Source of the DNA: HGM13862 sp031553915
GTDB lineage: Bacteria; Bacillota; Dehalobacteriia; UBA4068
DNA length: 64,000 nt
Assembly: GCA_031553915.1 (NCBI GenBank)
Contig: JAVBKT010000003.1
Span: 62,001-126,000, forward strand
Reading direction: 5' to 3'
Under the pieces are notes generated by a model. The model worked only from the letters and a program-made list of their open reading frames with translations. It was not told the DNA's origin and made no database searches. This document shows positions 1 through 8,563 of the stretch, piece after piece; position 1 is the stretch's first letter; every line of letters begins with the position of its first letter. The translations under genes and the position numbers were made by a program.

Positions 1-445
1 CATTGGCCGGAACTAAATCACGGATATTACCGCCCAGCTCTGCTGATTGGCGGATCACGCTGCTGCTGATATAAAGATACTTGGCATCGCTCATCAAAAA
101 TACCGTATCACAGCCGCCGTTTAATTCGCGGTTGAGCAAGGCCATCTGAAATTCTATATCAAAATCGGAAACAGCGCGCAAACCACGGATGATTGAGGTT
201 GCTCCCTGCTCTTTGCAAAAATCAACCAGCAGGCCCTTAAAGGGCATGACAATGATATTGGTTTTGCCGCTAGTGGCCTCGGCAATCAGCGCGCACCGTT
301 CTTCAATATTAAAAAGGGGATGCTTATTATTATCAATTGCCACCGCAATGATAATCCGGTCAAAAAGCTGCGCTGCCCGCAAGGCAATATCCAGATGTCC
401 ATTGGTGACCGGATCAAAAGTTCCCGCATATACTGCTGTTTTCAT
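1..445 (-). CDS. coaD: Phosphopantetheine adenylyltransferase, C-terminus cut by window edge
   Basis: Enzyme of the fourth step of coenzyme A synthesis: it joins ATP and 4'-phosphopantetheine to give dephospho-CoA in the cytoplasm. The translated start reads MKTAVYAGTFDPVTNGHLD, which holds the nucleotidyltransferase T/HxGH signature (TNGH) that binds the ATP phosphates. Further on come RGLRAVSDFDIEFQMA and the family motif YISSSVIR. A GGAGG box lies upstream of the ATG at 443-445. About 148 of the usual ~160 residues are inside the window; the last few lie beyond position 1. It points away from the SLH gene at 654, with about 200 bp of AT-rich spacer between them. Family assignment is near certain. 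Confidence 0.95.
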   Translation of the reverse strand, partial: MKTAVYAGTFDPVTNGHLDIALRAAQLFDRIIIAVAIDNNKHPLFNIEERCALIAEATSGKTNIIVMPFKGLLVDFCKEQGATSIIRGLRAVSDFDIEFQMALLNRELNGGCDTVFLMSDAKYLYISSSVIRQSAELGGNIRDLVPAN

Positions 446-653
446 TGGTTTCCTCCATTAACAATTGTGATATTTTGCTGATATTTATTTATGATTATAC
501 TATATAAGCTGCCATTTGTCCATATTTGGCCGCTTTTACCAGGATAGTTAAAAAGGGAAACGCAGCTCTTAATAGAAATATAGTATTTAGAGTTTTATGC
601 GGTTCGCTTGTCTTATGACCAAACAATAAACTTGCTTGATACAGGAGATAACA

Positions 654-2306
654 ATGCAGAAAAAAATATTTTTCCTGCTAACTATAATAACTATTCTATT
701 TGCCTGGAGCAGCTTGGCTCTGGCTGCTGAAGCTGAAAATATTAGTGTTGGTTCAGCCACGATAGACATTGACAGCCCGAATTATGATATTACCGGTAAT
801 TGGCAGTATACCTTAATGCATGAAATCATTATCACCAATAGCGGTCTCGGGATGGCTTTTAATGTTACCGTTAGCGTACCCTTGATGGATGATGCCGAAC
901 TGCTTTATACCTCTCTGGTTGAAGAAAGACAAAATCCCATACCCGCTACAATCCGCATCGACGAACACGGGCACCGCATAGCCGAATACACCATCCCCTA
1001 TATTTACGGCAATCAAAGCGTCAGTTTGATACAACGTTTTGCCATTAATGTCTCTACTCTGGGCTATCATGTTAACCGCGCTAATACCGCCGACAGCTAC
1101 AGCCAAAACGAATTAAATGAGCTCAGCCAATATTTGCAGCCGACTGATACCATACAATCTACTGCGCCGGAAATCATTGCTTTTACCAATAGCATCATCA
1201 GCGGAGTGAGCAATCCCTATCAAAAAGCCAAAGATCTTTTTGGCGCGGTGAACCTTTTATTAAGCTATACGACCATTGACCCTGACCAGTCTGCCCTGGC
1301 GACCCTAAATCGTGCCACTGCGCATTGTCAAGGTTATACCAATCTCTATATCGCCTGTCTCAGGGCAGCCGGCATCCCGGCCCGGCAGCAAAGCGGCTAT
1401 CTCTATCTGCCGCAAACCCATACCACTACTGAATATATTGATCAAATTAACCAGCGCATATATCTAAATAAAACCCGCCATACCTGGGTAGAATTTTATT
1501 TACCGGACAAAGGCTGGATTGTCGCTGACCCCACTTTTACCTATACTTTTGCCGTCAATGGCACCGTACAAAAGTTTGTTGATTGGGATTATTTTGCCAA
1601 TATTGAGATGGAACGGCGTTATATTGCCTTCCAGGAAGAGCCGGTGGACAATGAATCGATTGATTACTCGGCTACCGGCGGCAGAATAACCGAATCAAGT
1701 ATTACTTTTAACGCTTATTTGCTTTTGGGTGTGCATTGGGAATCTTTTAATGATATCGGTGACCACTGGGCGCAGGAGGCCATTACCACTTGTGTCAACA
1801 ATAAGCTTTTTACCGGCTTGTCTAATTATACCTTTGGCCCGGATCAGCCGATGACGCGAGCCATGTTTATCACTGTGACCGGCCGGCTGTACGAAATGCT
1901 GAGCGGAGAAATTATTGGCAGCAGCGCCCCTTCTTCTTTTAACGATATTGACGCCACTGCTTATTATGCCAAGTATCTTAACTGGGGTGTGGATAATCAA
2001 ATTATTACCGGCTATGGCAACAACCGCTTTGGCCCTGATGATAATGTCACCCGCGAACAAATGGCAAAAATCATTACTGTTTTTGCCGAGCTGATGGGAG
2101 AAAACACTGAGATATATACTGGTGCGATGACTACTTTTGCCGATGGGGAGGATATTGCCTCCTGGGCCAAGGACCCTGTTTCTTATTGTAATGCCGCCGG
2201 TATTATCAGCGGCATGCCCGGCAATATGTTTAACCCCGGCCATCTTGCTACCAGAGCGCAGGTTGCGACAATCATGCAAAGATTGATCGGCTTATTAAAC
2301 GAATAA
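654..2306 (+). CDS. Secreted transglutaminase-like protein with three SLH domains
   Basis: Protein of about 550 residues. Start chosen at 654 because AGGAGA precedes it and a signal peptide (KKIFFLLTIITILFAWSS, then LALAA) follows; the in-frame 636 start has no such site. After an N-terminal all-beta region comes a transglutaminase-like core whose triad is visible: Cys in TAHCQGYTN (about residue 225), His in TRHTWVEFY (about 275) and Asp in IVADPTFTY (about 291). Three SLH repeats (FNDIGDHWAQEA, FNDIDATAYYAK, FADGEDIASWAK) fill the last 190 residues and should anchor it to cell-wall polymer. Substrate unknown; proteins of this design are proposed to act as peptidases or crosslinkers at the cell surface. 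It stands alone between coaD and the HTH gene. Confidence 0.88.
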   Translation: MQKKIFFLLTIITILFAWSSLALAAEAENISVGSATIDIDSPNYDITGNWQYTLMHEIIITNSGLGMAFNVTVSVPLMDDAELLYTSLVEERQNPIPATIRIDEHGHRIAEYTIPYIYGNQSVSLIQRFAINVSTLGYHVNRANTADSYSQNELNELSQYLQPTDTIQSTAPEIIAFTNSIISGVSNPYQKAKDLFGAVNLLLSYTTIDPDQSALATLNRATAHCQGYTNLYIACLRAAGIPARQQSGYLYLPQTHTTTEYIDQINQRIYLNKTRHTWVEFYLPDKGWIVADPTFTYTFAVNGTVQKFVDWDYFANIEMERRYIAFQEEPVDNESIDYSATGGRITESSITFNAYLLLGVHWESFNDIGDHWAQEAITTCVNNKLFTGLSNYTFGPDQPMTRAMFITVTGRLYEMLSGEIIGSSAPSSFNDIDATAYYAKYLNWGVDNQIITGYGNNRFGPDDNVTREQMAKIITVFAELMGENTEIYTGAMTTFADGEDIASWAKDPVSYCNAAGIISGMPGNMFNPGHLATRAQVATIMQRLIGLLNE

Positions 2307-2375
2307 AAGAACATTTAATCATTAGTTTTGCTTTTTTTGCATACCTTTATCTATAAACCAGATGGAGGTATCCCC

Positions 2376-2717
2376 ATGGAAAAGAAATATCTGACCTTAA
2401 AAGAAACCGCAGCAAAGACAAATACGGCATATGCTACGATCAAAAGAGATATTGATAACGGCGTTATTGCCGCCTATAAAGTAGGACGCAAATACTTTAT
2501 TGCTGCCGAAGATGCCGAAGATTATGCGCTTGCCAGACGCGAGCTGGCATCAATCTCCGGCTATACAATTAAAGAACTAATGGAAATACTGCCCCTGTCC
2601 TATGCTTTTATTATCGAGGAAATCAAGAAAAAGAATTTGCGTGCTGTTAAATGTGGCCGGCGCTTCATTATTCCCGAGCAGGAATTAGAACGGTATTTGG
2701 AGGATGCAAAACTTTAA
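2376..2717 (+). CDS. Small protein with two excisionase-type HTH repeats
   Basis: 113 residues. Start at 2376 follows GGAGG at good spacing; the longer reading from 2328 lacks a site. Two tandem repeats of the helix-turn-helix_17/excisionase type are visible: YLTLKETAAKTNTAYATIKR followed by VIAAYKVGRKYFI (residues ~4-45), and YTIKELMEILPLSYAFIIEE followed by LRAVKCGRRFIIP (residues ~60-110). Each ends in the short wing typical of MerR-like DNA binders. Its stop codon overlaps the start of the dGTPase gene (TAATG), so the two are translationally coupled. Probably a DNA-binding regulator; target unknown. Nothing phage-like adjoins it, so the excisionase label describes the fold, not the job. 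Confidence 0.75.
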   Translation: MEKKYLTLKETAAKTNTAYATIKRDIDNGVIAAYKVGRKYFIAAEDAEDYALARRELASISGYTIKELMEILPLSYAFIIEEIKKKNLRAVKCGRRFIIPEQELERYLEDAKL

Positions 2718-3676
2718 TGCGCGAAGATTGGCAAAAAATTGAGGATATCTATCTCGCTCCCTATGCCAGCCATAGCAATAAATCGCTAGGCAGAGAGCGC
2801 GCAGAAGAGGAATGCCCGATCCGCACTGTCTGGCAGCGGGACCGGGATAGAATTATCCACTGCAAATCCTTCCGCCGTCTCAAACATAAAACCCAGGTTT
2901 TTATCAATCCCAGTGGTGATCATTTTCGCACCCGCCTGACACATACCTTAGAAGTGGCGCAGATAGCGCGTACCGCTGCCCGGGCCCTCCGCCTCAACGA
3001 AGATTTGGTTGAAGCCATTGCCCTGGGCCATGATCTGGGACATACGCCCTTTGGCCATGCCGGAGAACGGGCTTTGATGCGCGTTAACCCCGAGTTTAAT
3101 CATTGCCGCCAAAGCCTGCGCCAGGTGGAATTGATTGAAAACGACGGCAAGGGGCTAAACCTTACCCGCGAGGTTCGTGACGGCATCCGCTATCACAGCG
3201 GCGAAGGTATGCCATTTACGGTTGAGGGCAAACTGATCCGCTATTGTGACCGCATCGCCTATTTGAACCATGATATTGACGATGCTATTCGCAGCGGTTT
3301 TCTGGACCGGGACAAGCTGCCGCCAAACCTAGTCGCAAGCTTAGGCTCAACCCACAGCCAGCGTATCAACACTATGGTGACCGATATTATTAGCAATAGC
3401 GCTGGTATGGCGGAAATCAAAATGTCCGACACCATTAGCCAGGCAATGAACGAGCTGCGGGAATTTATGTTTGAGCAAGTCTATTTTCATCCCTACAAAA
3501 TAGAAGAAGAAAAAAAGCTGGGAGAGATTATCAACCGTTTCTATCTCTATTATCTGGACAACCCCCAGCTACTGCCCGAGGAATACCAAAGGGAACCGCT
3601 CACTGATGCGGTGTGTGACTATATTGCCGGCATGACTGACAGCTTTGCTTTAAATGCAGCTAAAAGGATTTTATAA
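2717..3676 (+). CDS. dGTP triphosphohydrolase-like HD-domain protein
   Basis: 319 residues. Start at 2717 overlaps the upstream stop codon (TAATG). Deoxyguanosinetriphosphate triphosphohydrolase-like proteins cleave dNTPs to the nucleoside and triphosphate and so adjust the dNTP pool. The metal-binding HD signature is complete: His in FRTRLTHTLEVAQIAR, then the HD pair in ALGHDLGHTPFGHAGER, and a distal Asp in IAYLNHDIDDAIRSG. The N-terminal RTVWQRDRDRIIHCKSFRRL motif is also typical of the bacterial dGTPase-like group. The length matches the short bacterial form. Coupled to the HTH gene, and followed by a strong terminator. Substrate range cannot be read from the sequence. Confidence 0.9.
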   Translation: MREDWQKIEDIYLAPYASHSNKSLGRERAEEECPIRTVWQRDRDRIIHCKSFRRLKHKTQVFINPSGDHFRTRLTHTLEVAQIARTAARALRLNEDLVEAIALGHDLGHTPFGHAGERALMRVNPEFNHCRQSLRQVELIENDGKGLNLTREVRDGIRYHSGEGMPFTVEGKLIRYCDRIAYLNHDIDDAIRSGFLDRDKLPPNLVASLGSTHSQRINTMVTDIISNSAGMAEIKMSDTISQAMNELREFMFEQVYFHPYKIEEEKKLGEIINRFYLYYLDNPQLLPEEYQREPLTDAVCDYIAGMTDSFALNAAKRIL

Positions 3677-3697
3677 ATCCCTTTAGCTGCATTTTTT
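3655..3697 (+). terminator. Rho-independent terminator after dGTPase
   Basis: The arms TGCAGCTAAAAGG and CCTTTAGCTGCA form a long hairpin followed by a run of six T. The stem overlaps the last codons of the dGTPase gene. The converging lipoprotein gene ends just beyond at 3703, so the hairpin may also serve the other strand. Confidence 0.85.
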
Positions 3698-3702
3698 ATC
3701 GT

Positions 3703-4377
3703 TTACAAATAAATATTGTCCATCTCTTCAATTTTTGTGACAACATTGTCACGCACGGTAATGGCAAAAGGAATGTGAATATCCGGATGCAATCTTTCCG
3801 TCAGCTTAGCCATCTCATTGCCTGCGTATCTGCCTGTCCAGCTTAATTCATAGATACCGCGGTGAGAGCTTCTTTCTTCCATGCCATAGGGGCTGTTCTC
3901 ACCTTCAGCAACGTACTCAGCTACATCTTCATTTTTGATATTTTCAACATTGTCATAATATCCTACTGCGTCCGGCCAGCGTGTCTGATAATAATTGTTG
4001 TTCAGATAATCAAAATCACTCAGACCCAAAGAAACATTTTCCGCCAAATTATAGCTCTCTGTCTCTTCCGCAGTATTGTATATATGATAGCCGTTGATAA
4101 TATCCTTTTCCATATCTAAACCGAGTACATTCATGCGCTCCGTATCCTGCTTGGTGATCAGCTCAAAACGGTCAATGGTGATATTGTTCTCCACTGTGTC
4201 ATAGGCAGTGATATAGCCATAGATAACTTCTTCATTGCTGGAATCAACCACGCCGTCATTGTTACGCGGCGCAATCGGGTCTGTGACATTATCGTTTCTC
4301 GTGCTGCAAGCGCCTAGCAGCAAAACCAAAGATAAAACCATGATTGCTGCTACTGTTTTGATCGAAAACCTATTCAT
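3703..4377 (-). CDS. Lipoprotein of unknown function
   Basis: 224 residues. Start at 4377 is preceded by GGAGG at normal spacing, and only this start puts the signal peptide at the N-terminus. The signal ends in the lipobox LLLGAC, so the mature protein should be a lipid-anchored, exported protein with an acidic, polar linker after the Cys. The rest is a single mixed domain rich in Asn, Asp, Glu and Tyr (for example YGYITAYDTVENNITIDRFE and LSWTGRYAGNEMAKLTERLH). I do not recognise the family. It converges on the dGTPase gene and lies 87 bp downstream of the M23 peptidase gene on the same strand. Confidence 0.75.
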   Translation of the reverse strand: MNRFSIKTVAAIMVLSLVLLLGACSTRNDNVTDPIAPRNNDGVVDSSNEEVIYGYITAYDTVENNITIDRFELITKQDTERMNVLGLDMEKDIINGYHIYNTAEETESYNLAENVSLGLSDFDYLNNNYYQTRWPDAVGYYDNVENIKNEDVAEYVAEGENSPYGMEERSSHRGIYELSWTGRYAGNEMAKLTERLHPDIHIPFAITVRDNVVTKIEEMDNIYL

Positions 4378-4464
4378 AATAATAAAGCCTCCTTGAATAT
4401 TTAATTTTATTTTAAAGCTTTTGCCCCCTAAGACAGTGAACAAAAACAAGAAACACCTGCACCA

Positions 4465-5280
4465 TTACCGCAGATATAAGAGCGGGTCAACACAAACGCC
4501 ATTCAGCCGGATTTCAAAATGAACATGTGAGCCGGTTGAATTGCCGGTGCTGCCGATATAGGCGATCAATTCCCCGGCCTCAACCTGGTCGCCCACTTCG
4601 GCAACCAAGGATGAGCAATGCCCGTATAAAGTCTGGCAATTATTGCCATGATCAATCATCACCGCATAGCCATAAGCATCATTTTTCCAGCCGGATTCGA
4701 TTACTTTCCCTGCCGCAGCGGCAATGACGGCATCACCATGATCGGCGGCAATATCCAAGCCCCAATGGAAACTGTCCCAGCGCTCGCCATAATAGGAGCT
4801 GATGGTCCCTATTGCCGGCCAAGCATAATTTTGCCCGGAGCGTGACGCATAAACCGCGATATAACTTGGCTGCTCTGCCGTCGCGTATTGGCTGACAGCA
4901 TTTTCCTCAGTTAAAGGTATAAGCAACTGCTGCCCTTCATAAATGCGGCTGCCGCTGATAAAGCTGTTTTGCGCCTGAATATCCTCAAGGCTCACTCCAT
5001 ATTGATACGCCAAAGAATAGAGAGTATCGCCCCTGCTGACCGTAATGCTAAAGCACGGGTTTTGTGGCAGGCGCAATAAATCGCCTGTTTGCAGAATGCT
5101 TTCTGAATCAAGATCATTGATTAAGGCAATCAGTTGGCTATCCATAGCATAGGCTTCGGCCACAGCGCTCAGGCTTTCGCCGCCATCTGCAATATAATAG
5201 CCGCCATCAGCCATAGCCGGCGCTGATGAAACGCTGAGCAAAAACAAAGCCATCATAGCTGTAATAAAGCATTTTCTCAT
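4465..5280 (-). CDS. Secreted LysM / M23 murein endopeptidase
   Basis: 271 residues. A signal peptide (MRKCFITAMMALFLLSVSSA) is followed by two LysM modules: residues ~27-72 (YYIADGGESLSAVAEAYAMD) and ~76-122 (ITVSRGDTLYSLAYQYGV), which bind peptidoglycan. The C-terminal ~120 residues are an M23 (LytM/DD-endopeptidase) domain with its zinc ligands visible: HWGLD and HVHFE, plus TLYGHCS. This is the usual design of cell-wall or spore-cortex hydrolases and their activators. The key residues are present, so it is probably an active zinc peptidase cutting peptide crosslinks. A GGAG site precedes the ATG. The next gene downstream encodes the lipoprotein. Confidence 0.92.
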   Translation of the reverse strand: MRKCFITAMMALFLLSVSSAPAMADGGYYIADGGESLSAVAEAYAMDSQLIALINDLDSESILQTGDLLRLPQNPCFSITVSRGDTLYSLAYQYGVSLEDIQAQNSFISGSRIYEGQQLLIPLTEENAVSQYATAEQPSYIAVYASRSGQNYAWPAIGTISSYYGERWDSFHWGLDIAADHGDAVIAAAAGKVIESGWKNDAYGYAVMIDHGNNCQTLYGHCSSLVAEVGDQVEAGELIAYIGSTGNSTGSHVHFEIRLNGVCVDPLLYLR

Positions 5281-5351
5281 AATAATAGTTGCTCCTTTCA
5301 GCAGCTATTATTTGCTTTTTTAGCCAAAATATACATAAGCCTGGGCAAAAG

Positions 5352-5375
5352 AAAAAACCTGCTCAAAGGAGCAGG
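5352..5375 (-). terminator. Terminator of the ABC importer operon
   Basis: Read on the minus strand, CCTGCTC and GAGCAGG pair around a short loop and are followed by TTTTTT. It lies downstream of the ATPase gene (ends 5437) and upstream of the M23 gene, so it separates the two transcripts. Confidence 0.8.
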
Positions 5376-5436
5376 CGCTACCAACAAAATCTATAAACAT
5401 TTTTTGCGGCAATTATTAAAGATTAAAGCAACTTTT

Positions 5437-6225
5437 TTAAAGTGGTTTTTGCACCGGCAAACAAAAATAACGTAAATGGTTATTGCGGTCTTTGACCTGC
5501 ATGACGTCCATCTCAATGCCATACACCTGCTGCAGATTTTCCGCGGTCAAAGTAGCCAGCGGCGTGCCATAAGAATGGACATAGCCCTGCTTGAGCAGCA
5601 AAACTTTATCAGCGCAGGCAAAGGGGGTGTCCATGCTATGGGTGGACATAATCACCGCATAGCCGCTCTGACGCAAATCAGCTACCGCCTCCAAAATCAG
5701 CTGCCCATTAGCATAGTCGAGAGAGGCTGCCGGCTCATCCATCATCAGTATCTGCGCTTCCTGAGCCAGCGCCCGGGCAATCAGCACCAGCTGCCTTTGC
5801 CCGCCGGAAAGCGTGGTATAGTCTTGTTCCGCCAAGTGGCTAATTTTGAGCATACTGAGACAATTTTGGGCAATATCCTCATCCACGGGCTTGGGGGTGG
5901 AAAAATAAGCAAAATGATTAACCCTGCCCATCAAAACTACTTCCAAAACAGAATAGGAAAAAATCGGGTTATGGTTTTGCGGGATATAGGCAATATGATC
6001 TGCCAGCTGTTTGGCGGAAAGCTGCTGCAAACTTTTGCCGTCAAAAGAAACCTCGCCGCCGCTTAAGGGATTAAAGCCCAGCAAAAGGCGGAAAAGGGTG
6101 GATTTGCCGCTGCCATTGGGCCCGGCTACGCAGAGCATTTCTCCTTTGCTCAGCGTAAAACTAATATCATGGCAAACGATTTTCGGCCCATAGCCGCCGG
6201 AGACATTTTTTGCTTCTATCATCAT
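5437..6225 (-). CDS. Metal-chelate ABC importer, ATP-binding subunit (FecE/BtuD type)
   Basis: 262 residues. Walker A GPNGSGKST, Q-loop IAYIPQNHN, signature TLSGGQRQLVLIARAL, Walker B ILMMDEPAASLD and the H-loop STHS are all intact, so it should hydrolyse ATP. The spacing and FSYSVLEVVLMGR segment fit the siderophore/heme/cobalamin importer class. Its start overlaps the stop of the permease gene (4 bp, ATGA), so both come from one mRNA. The binding protein of the same system is encoded divergently at 7383. Cargo cannot be decided from the ATPase. Confidence 0.92.
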   Translation of the reverse strand: MMIEAKNVSGGYGPKIVCHDISFTLSKGEMLCVAGPNGSGKSTLFRLLLGFNPLSGGEVSFDGKSLQQLSAKQLADHIAYIPQNHNPIFSYSVLEVVLMGRVNHFAYFSTPKPVDEDIAQNCLSMLKISHLAEQDYTTLSGGQRQLVLIARALAQEAQILMMDEPAASLDYANGQLILEAVADLRQSGYAVIMSTHSMDTPFACADKVLLLKQGYVHSYGTPLATLTAENLQQVYGIEMDVMQVKDRNNHLRYFCLPVQKPL

Positions 6226-7256
6226 GAGCTTTTATACCCCCTTCTGCGCAAAATGAGGGCCACGAAGAACGGCGCGCCAAACACAGCGGTTAAAATGCCC
6301 AACGGTATTTCCATGACCAATAAGGAACGGGCCAAATCATCCATCAGCACCAAAAAGATGCCGCCGAACAAAGCTGCGGTAGGCAGCAGCCGACGGTAAT
6401 CTGAACCGACAACGCCGCGGGCAATATGGGGCATCATCAGCCCTACCCAGCCAATTAAGCCGCCCAGGCAAACAGAGGCGGCGGAGAGCATCGTCGCGGC
6501 AATAATCACGATAATGCGGTCACGTTTAACATTTACGCCCATGCTCTGCGCTTCCTGATCATCAAGCACCAAAAGATTGAGCCGGTAGCGCATGATCCAA
6601 ATGACGACAAAGCCGATCAGCATCGGAATTAGAGCCAGCAGCACCTTATCCATATTAACCTTGGTCAGGCTGCCCATCAGCCAAAAGGTGATAGCGGGCA
6701 AAGTATCGCTGGGGTCGGAAATATATTTCAGCCCGGTCACCACGGCATTGCAAAGACTGCTGAGCATCATCCCTGACAGCACCAGCGATAGGGTATGGTT
6801 ATGCTTGCTATGCTGCGCAATGGTGGTAGAAATCAGCACCACGCTGATGCCGAATAAAAAGGCAAAGCTCTGTACTCCAATATTGGAAAAGCCAAGGACA
6901 ATCGCCAAAGACGCTCCCACCGAAGCGCCGGAGCTGACACCCAAAACATCCGGCGAAACCAAAGGGTTGCGGAACATCCCCTGATAGGCGCAGCCGGAAA
7001 CCGACAGAGCAGCGCCGATTACAAAAGCAGCCAAAATCCGCGGAAAACGGATATTGCTGACAATGGTCGGGGTAGCCGCGGCAAAATCTTCGCTGCCGGT
7101 AAAGAAAGAAAAAATATAATTAAAAACATCGGAAAAGCTAAGCGAATAAAAGCCGATATTAAGCGACAGCAAGCTGACGAAAAGAGCAGTTACCGCCAAA
7201 ACAGCAGAGATTAGCTTCCAATGTTTTTGCAGAGCAGGGCCGGAAGGCAAACGCAT
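6222..7256 (-). CDS. Metal-chelate ABC importer, FecCD-family permease
   Basis: 344 residues, mostly hydrophobic, with about nine to ten membrane segments, as expected for a FecCD/BtuC permease. Recognisable family segments are IRFPRILAAFVIGAALSVSG near the N-terminus, YQGMFRNPLVSPDVLGVSSG, and GLIGWVGLMMPHIAR, the coupling-helix region that docks on the ATPase. A single permease implies a homodimer. It is transcribed away from the binding-protein gene; the 126-bp gap between them must hold two back-to-back promoters and is AT-rich, with an iron-box-like stretch (TTATTCTTTATC) that is only suggestive. Confidence 0.92.
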   Translation of the reverse strand: MRLPSGPALQKHWKLISAVLAVTALFVSLLSLNIGFYSLSFSDVFNYIFSFFTGSEDFAAATPTIVSNIRFPRILAAFVIGAALSVSGCAYQGMFRNPLVSPDVLGVSSGASVGASLAIVLGFSNIGVQSFAFLFGISVVLISTTIAQHSKHNHTLSLVLSGMMLSSLCNAVVTGLKYISDPSDTLPAITFWLMGSLTKVNMDKVLLALIPMLIGFVVIWIMRYRLNLLVLDDQEAQSMGVNVKRDRIIVIIAATMLSAASVCLGGLIGWVGLMMPHIARGVVGSDYRRLLPTAALFGGIFLVLMDDLARSLLVMEIPLGILTAVFGAPFFVALILRRRGYKSS

Positions 7257-7382
7257 ATTATCCTCACGATAAAATATACTTGATAAAGGATGAATATTAT
7301 GCTAAACTAAAGTTATTCTTTATCTAGTAGTGAGAATATACTAAAAGAAAAAGAATGTCAAGAGACAAAAGGGAGGATTATT

Positions 7383-8480
7383 ATGTTCAAAACAAACAAA
7401 GGTCTGTGGCTAATAGCGATCTTAGTATTAGCAATGCTGGTGTTTGCCGCCTGCACTCCGCAGGATGGCAATGTGGATAACCCGGATGACGGCAATGCCG
7501 TTACCGAAGAGAATACCATCACTGATATGGCCGGAAGAGAAGTGACTCTTCCCGATGAAATCAGCAAGGTATATACTCATGCGCAGATGTCCACGATTAT
7601 GGTGTACACCCTGGCCCCTGATATGCTGCTGGGCTGGAACTATGAATTGAATGATATGGAAAAGGCCTATATCCTGGAAGAGTATCAGGATCTGCCTGCT
7701 TTTGGTATGGGCGATGCGGTCAACCATGAGGCGATCATTGCCGCAGGTCCGCAAATAGCTATTATTGCCGGCACTATTGATGAGAGAACTATTGCTGATG
7801 CTGATGATTTGCAGCTCAAACTGGGTATTCCGGTTGTCATTATTGACGGCTCCATCGATAAAAGCGCTGAGGCCTATCGTTTCTTAGGTGAAGTTCTGAA
7901 CATTGCCGACGCTGCCGAGCCTTTGGCTGTTTATGCGGAAACCGCACTTGCCTGGGTGAATGACAAGGTTTCTGCTCTGGCAGAAGAAGATAAAGCCACT
8001 GTTTATTATGGCAATGGCGCAGAAAGCCTCAATACCGCTCCGGCCGGCTCTTCTAGCGCTCAGGTTCTGGATATGATCGGCGTGATCAATGTGGCGCAGG
8101 TAGAAGTAGGCAGCAGCAGCCGTATTGATGTCAGCAAAGAGCAGATCATCAGCTGGAACCCGGATGTTGTTTTCTTAAACGGCGAGCCTAAAGAGGATTA
8201 TTCCGCTAACGCTGCTGTTGAGGATTTTATCAGCGATCCTGACTTTGCAACTGTCAATGCTGTAATCAACGCCAAGGTATATGCCTCACCAAAAGCGCCG
8301 TTCAGCTGGATTGACCGTCCGCCCGGCCCCAATCGTCTCATTGGTCTATACTGGAGTTTTGCCACGATATACCCGGAACAAGCTGATCTTGATATCGATG
8401 CTACCATTAAAGATTTTTATCAGTTATTTTACCATATGGATTTAACTGATGAGCAAATGCAGGTTCTTATGCAATCATAA
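7383..8480 (+). CDS. Metal-chelate ABC importer, substrate-binding lipoprotein
   Basis: 365 residues. A signal peptide ending in the lipobox VFAAC is followed by an Asp/Asn-rich linker and a type III (FecB/BtuF-like) binding fold: TITDMAGREVTLPDEISKVY opens the first lobe, and PQIAIIAGTIDER the second part. A GGGAGG site precedes the ATG. The segment FSWIDRPPGPNRLIGLYW near the C-terminus resembles iron-siderophore binders and also MolA-type molybdate/tungstate binders, which use the same FecCD permease class. Because a classic ModABC is present at 54.7-58.0 kb, iron, heme or cobalamin remains the more likely cargo here. It lies divergent to its permease and ATPase genes. Confidence 0.88.
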   Translation: MFKTNKGLWLIAILVLAMLVFAACTPQDGNVDNPDDGNAVTEENTITDMAGREVTLPDEISKVYTHAQMSTIMVYTLAPDMLLGWNYELNDMEKAYILEEYQDLPAFGMGDAVNHEAIIAAGPQIAIIAGTIDERTIADADDLQLKLGIPVVIIDGSIDKSAEAYRFLGEVLNIADAAEPLAVYAETALAWVNDKVSALAEEDKATVYYGNGAESLNTAPAGSSSAQVLDMIGVINVAQVEVGSSSRIDVSKEQIISWNPDVVFLNGEPKEDYSANAAVEDFISDPDFATVNAVINAKVYASPKAPFSWIDRPPGPNRLIGLYWSFATIYPEQADLDIDATIKDFYQLFYHMDLTDEQMQVLMQS

Positions 8481-8510
8481 TCTTGCTTCTTTAGTCAAAA
8501 GCTTCCCCAT

Positions 8511-8551
8511 AATAGAAAAAGCCTTGCTCTTTGAGCAAGGCTTTTTCTATT
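8511..8551. terminator. Bidirectional terminator
   Basis: AAAAAGCCTTGCTC pairs with GAGCAAGGCTTTTT across a 3-nt loop, giving T runs on both strands. It serves the binding-protein gene on the plus strand and addA, which ends at 8564, on the minus strand. Confidence 0.85.
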
Positions 8552-8563
8552 ATTTATTTAATA

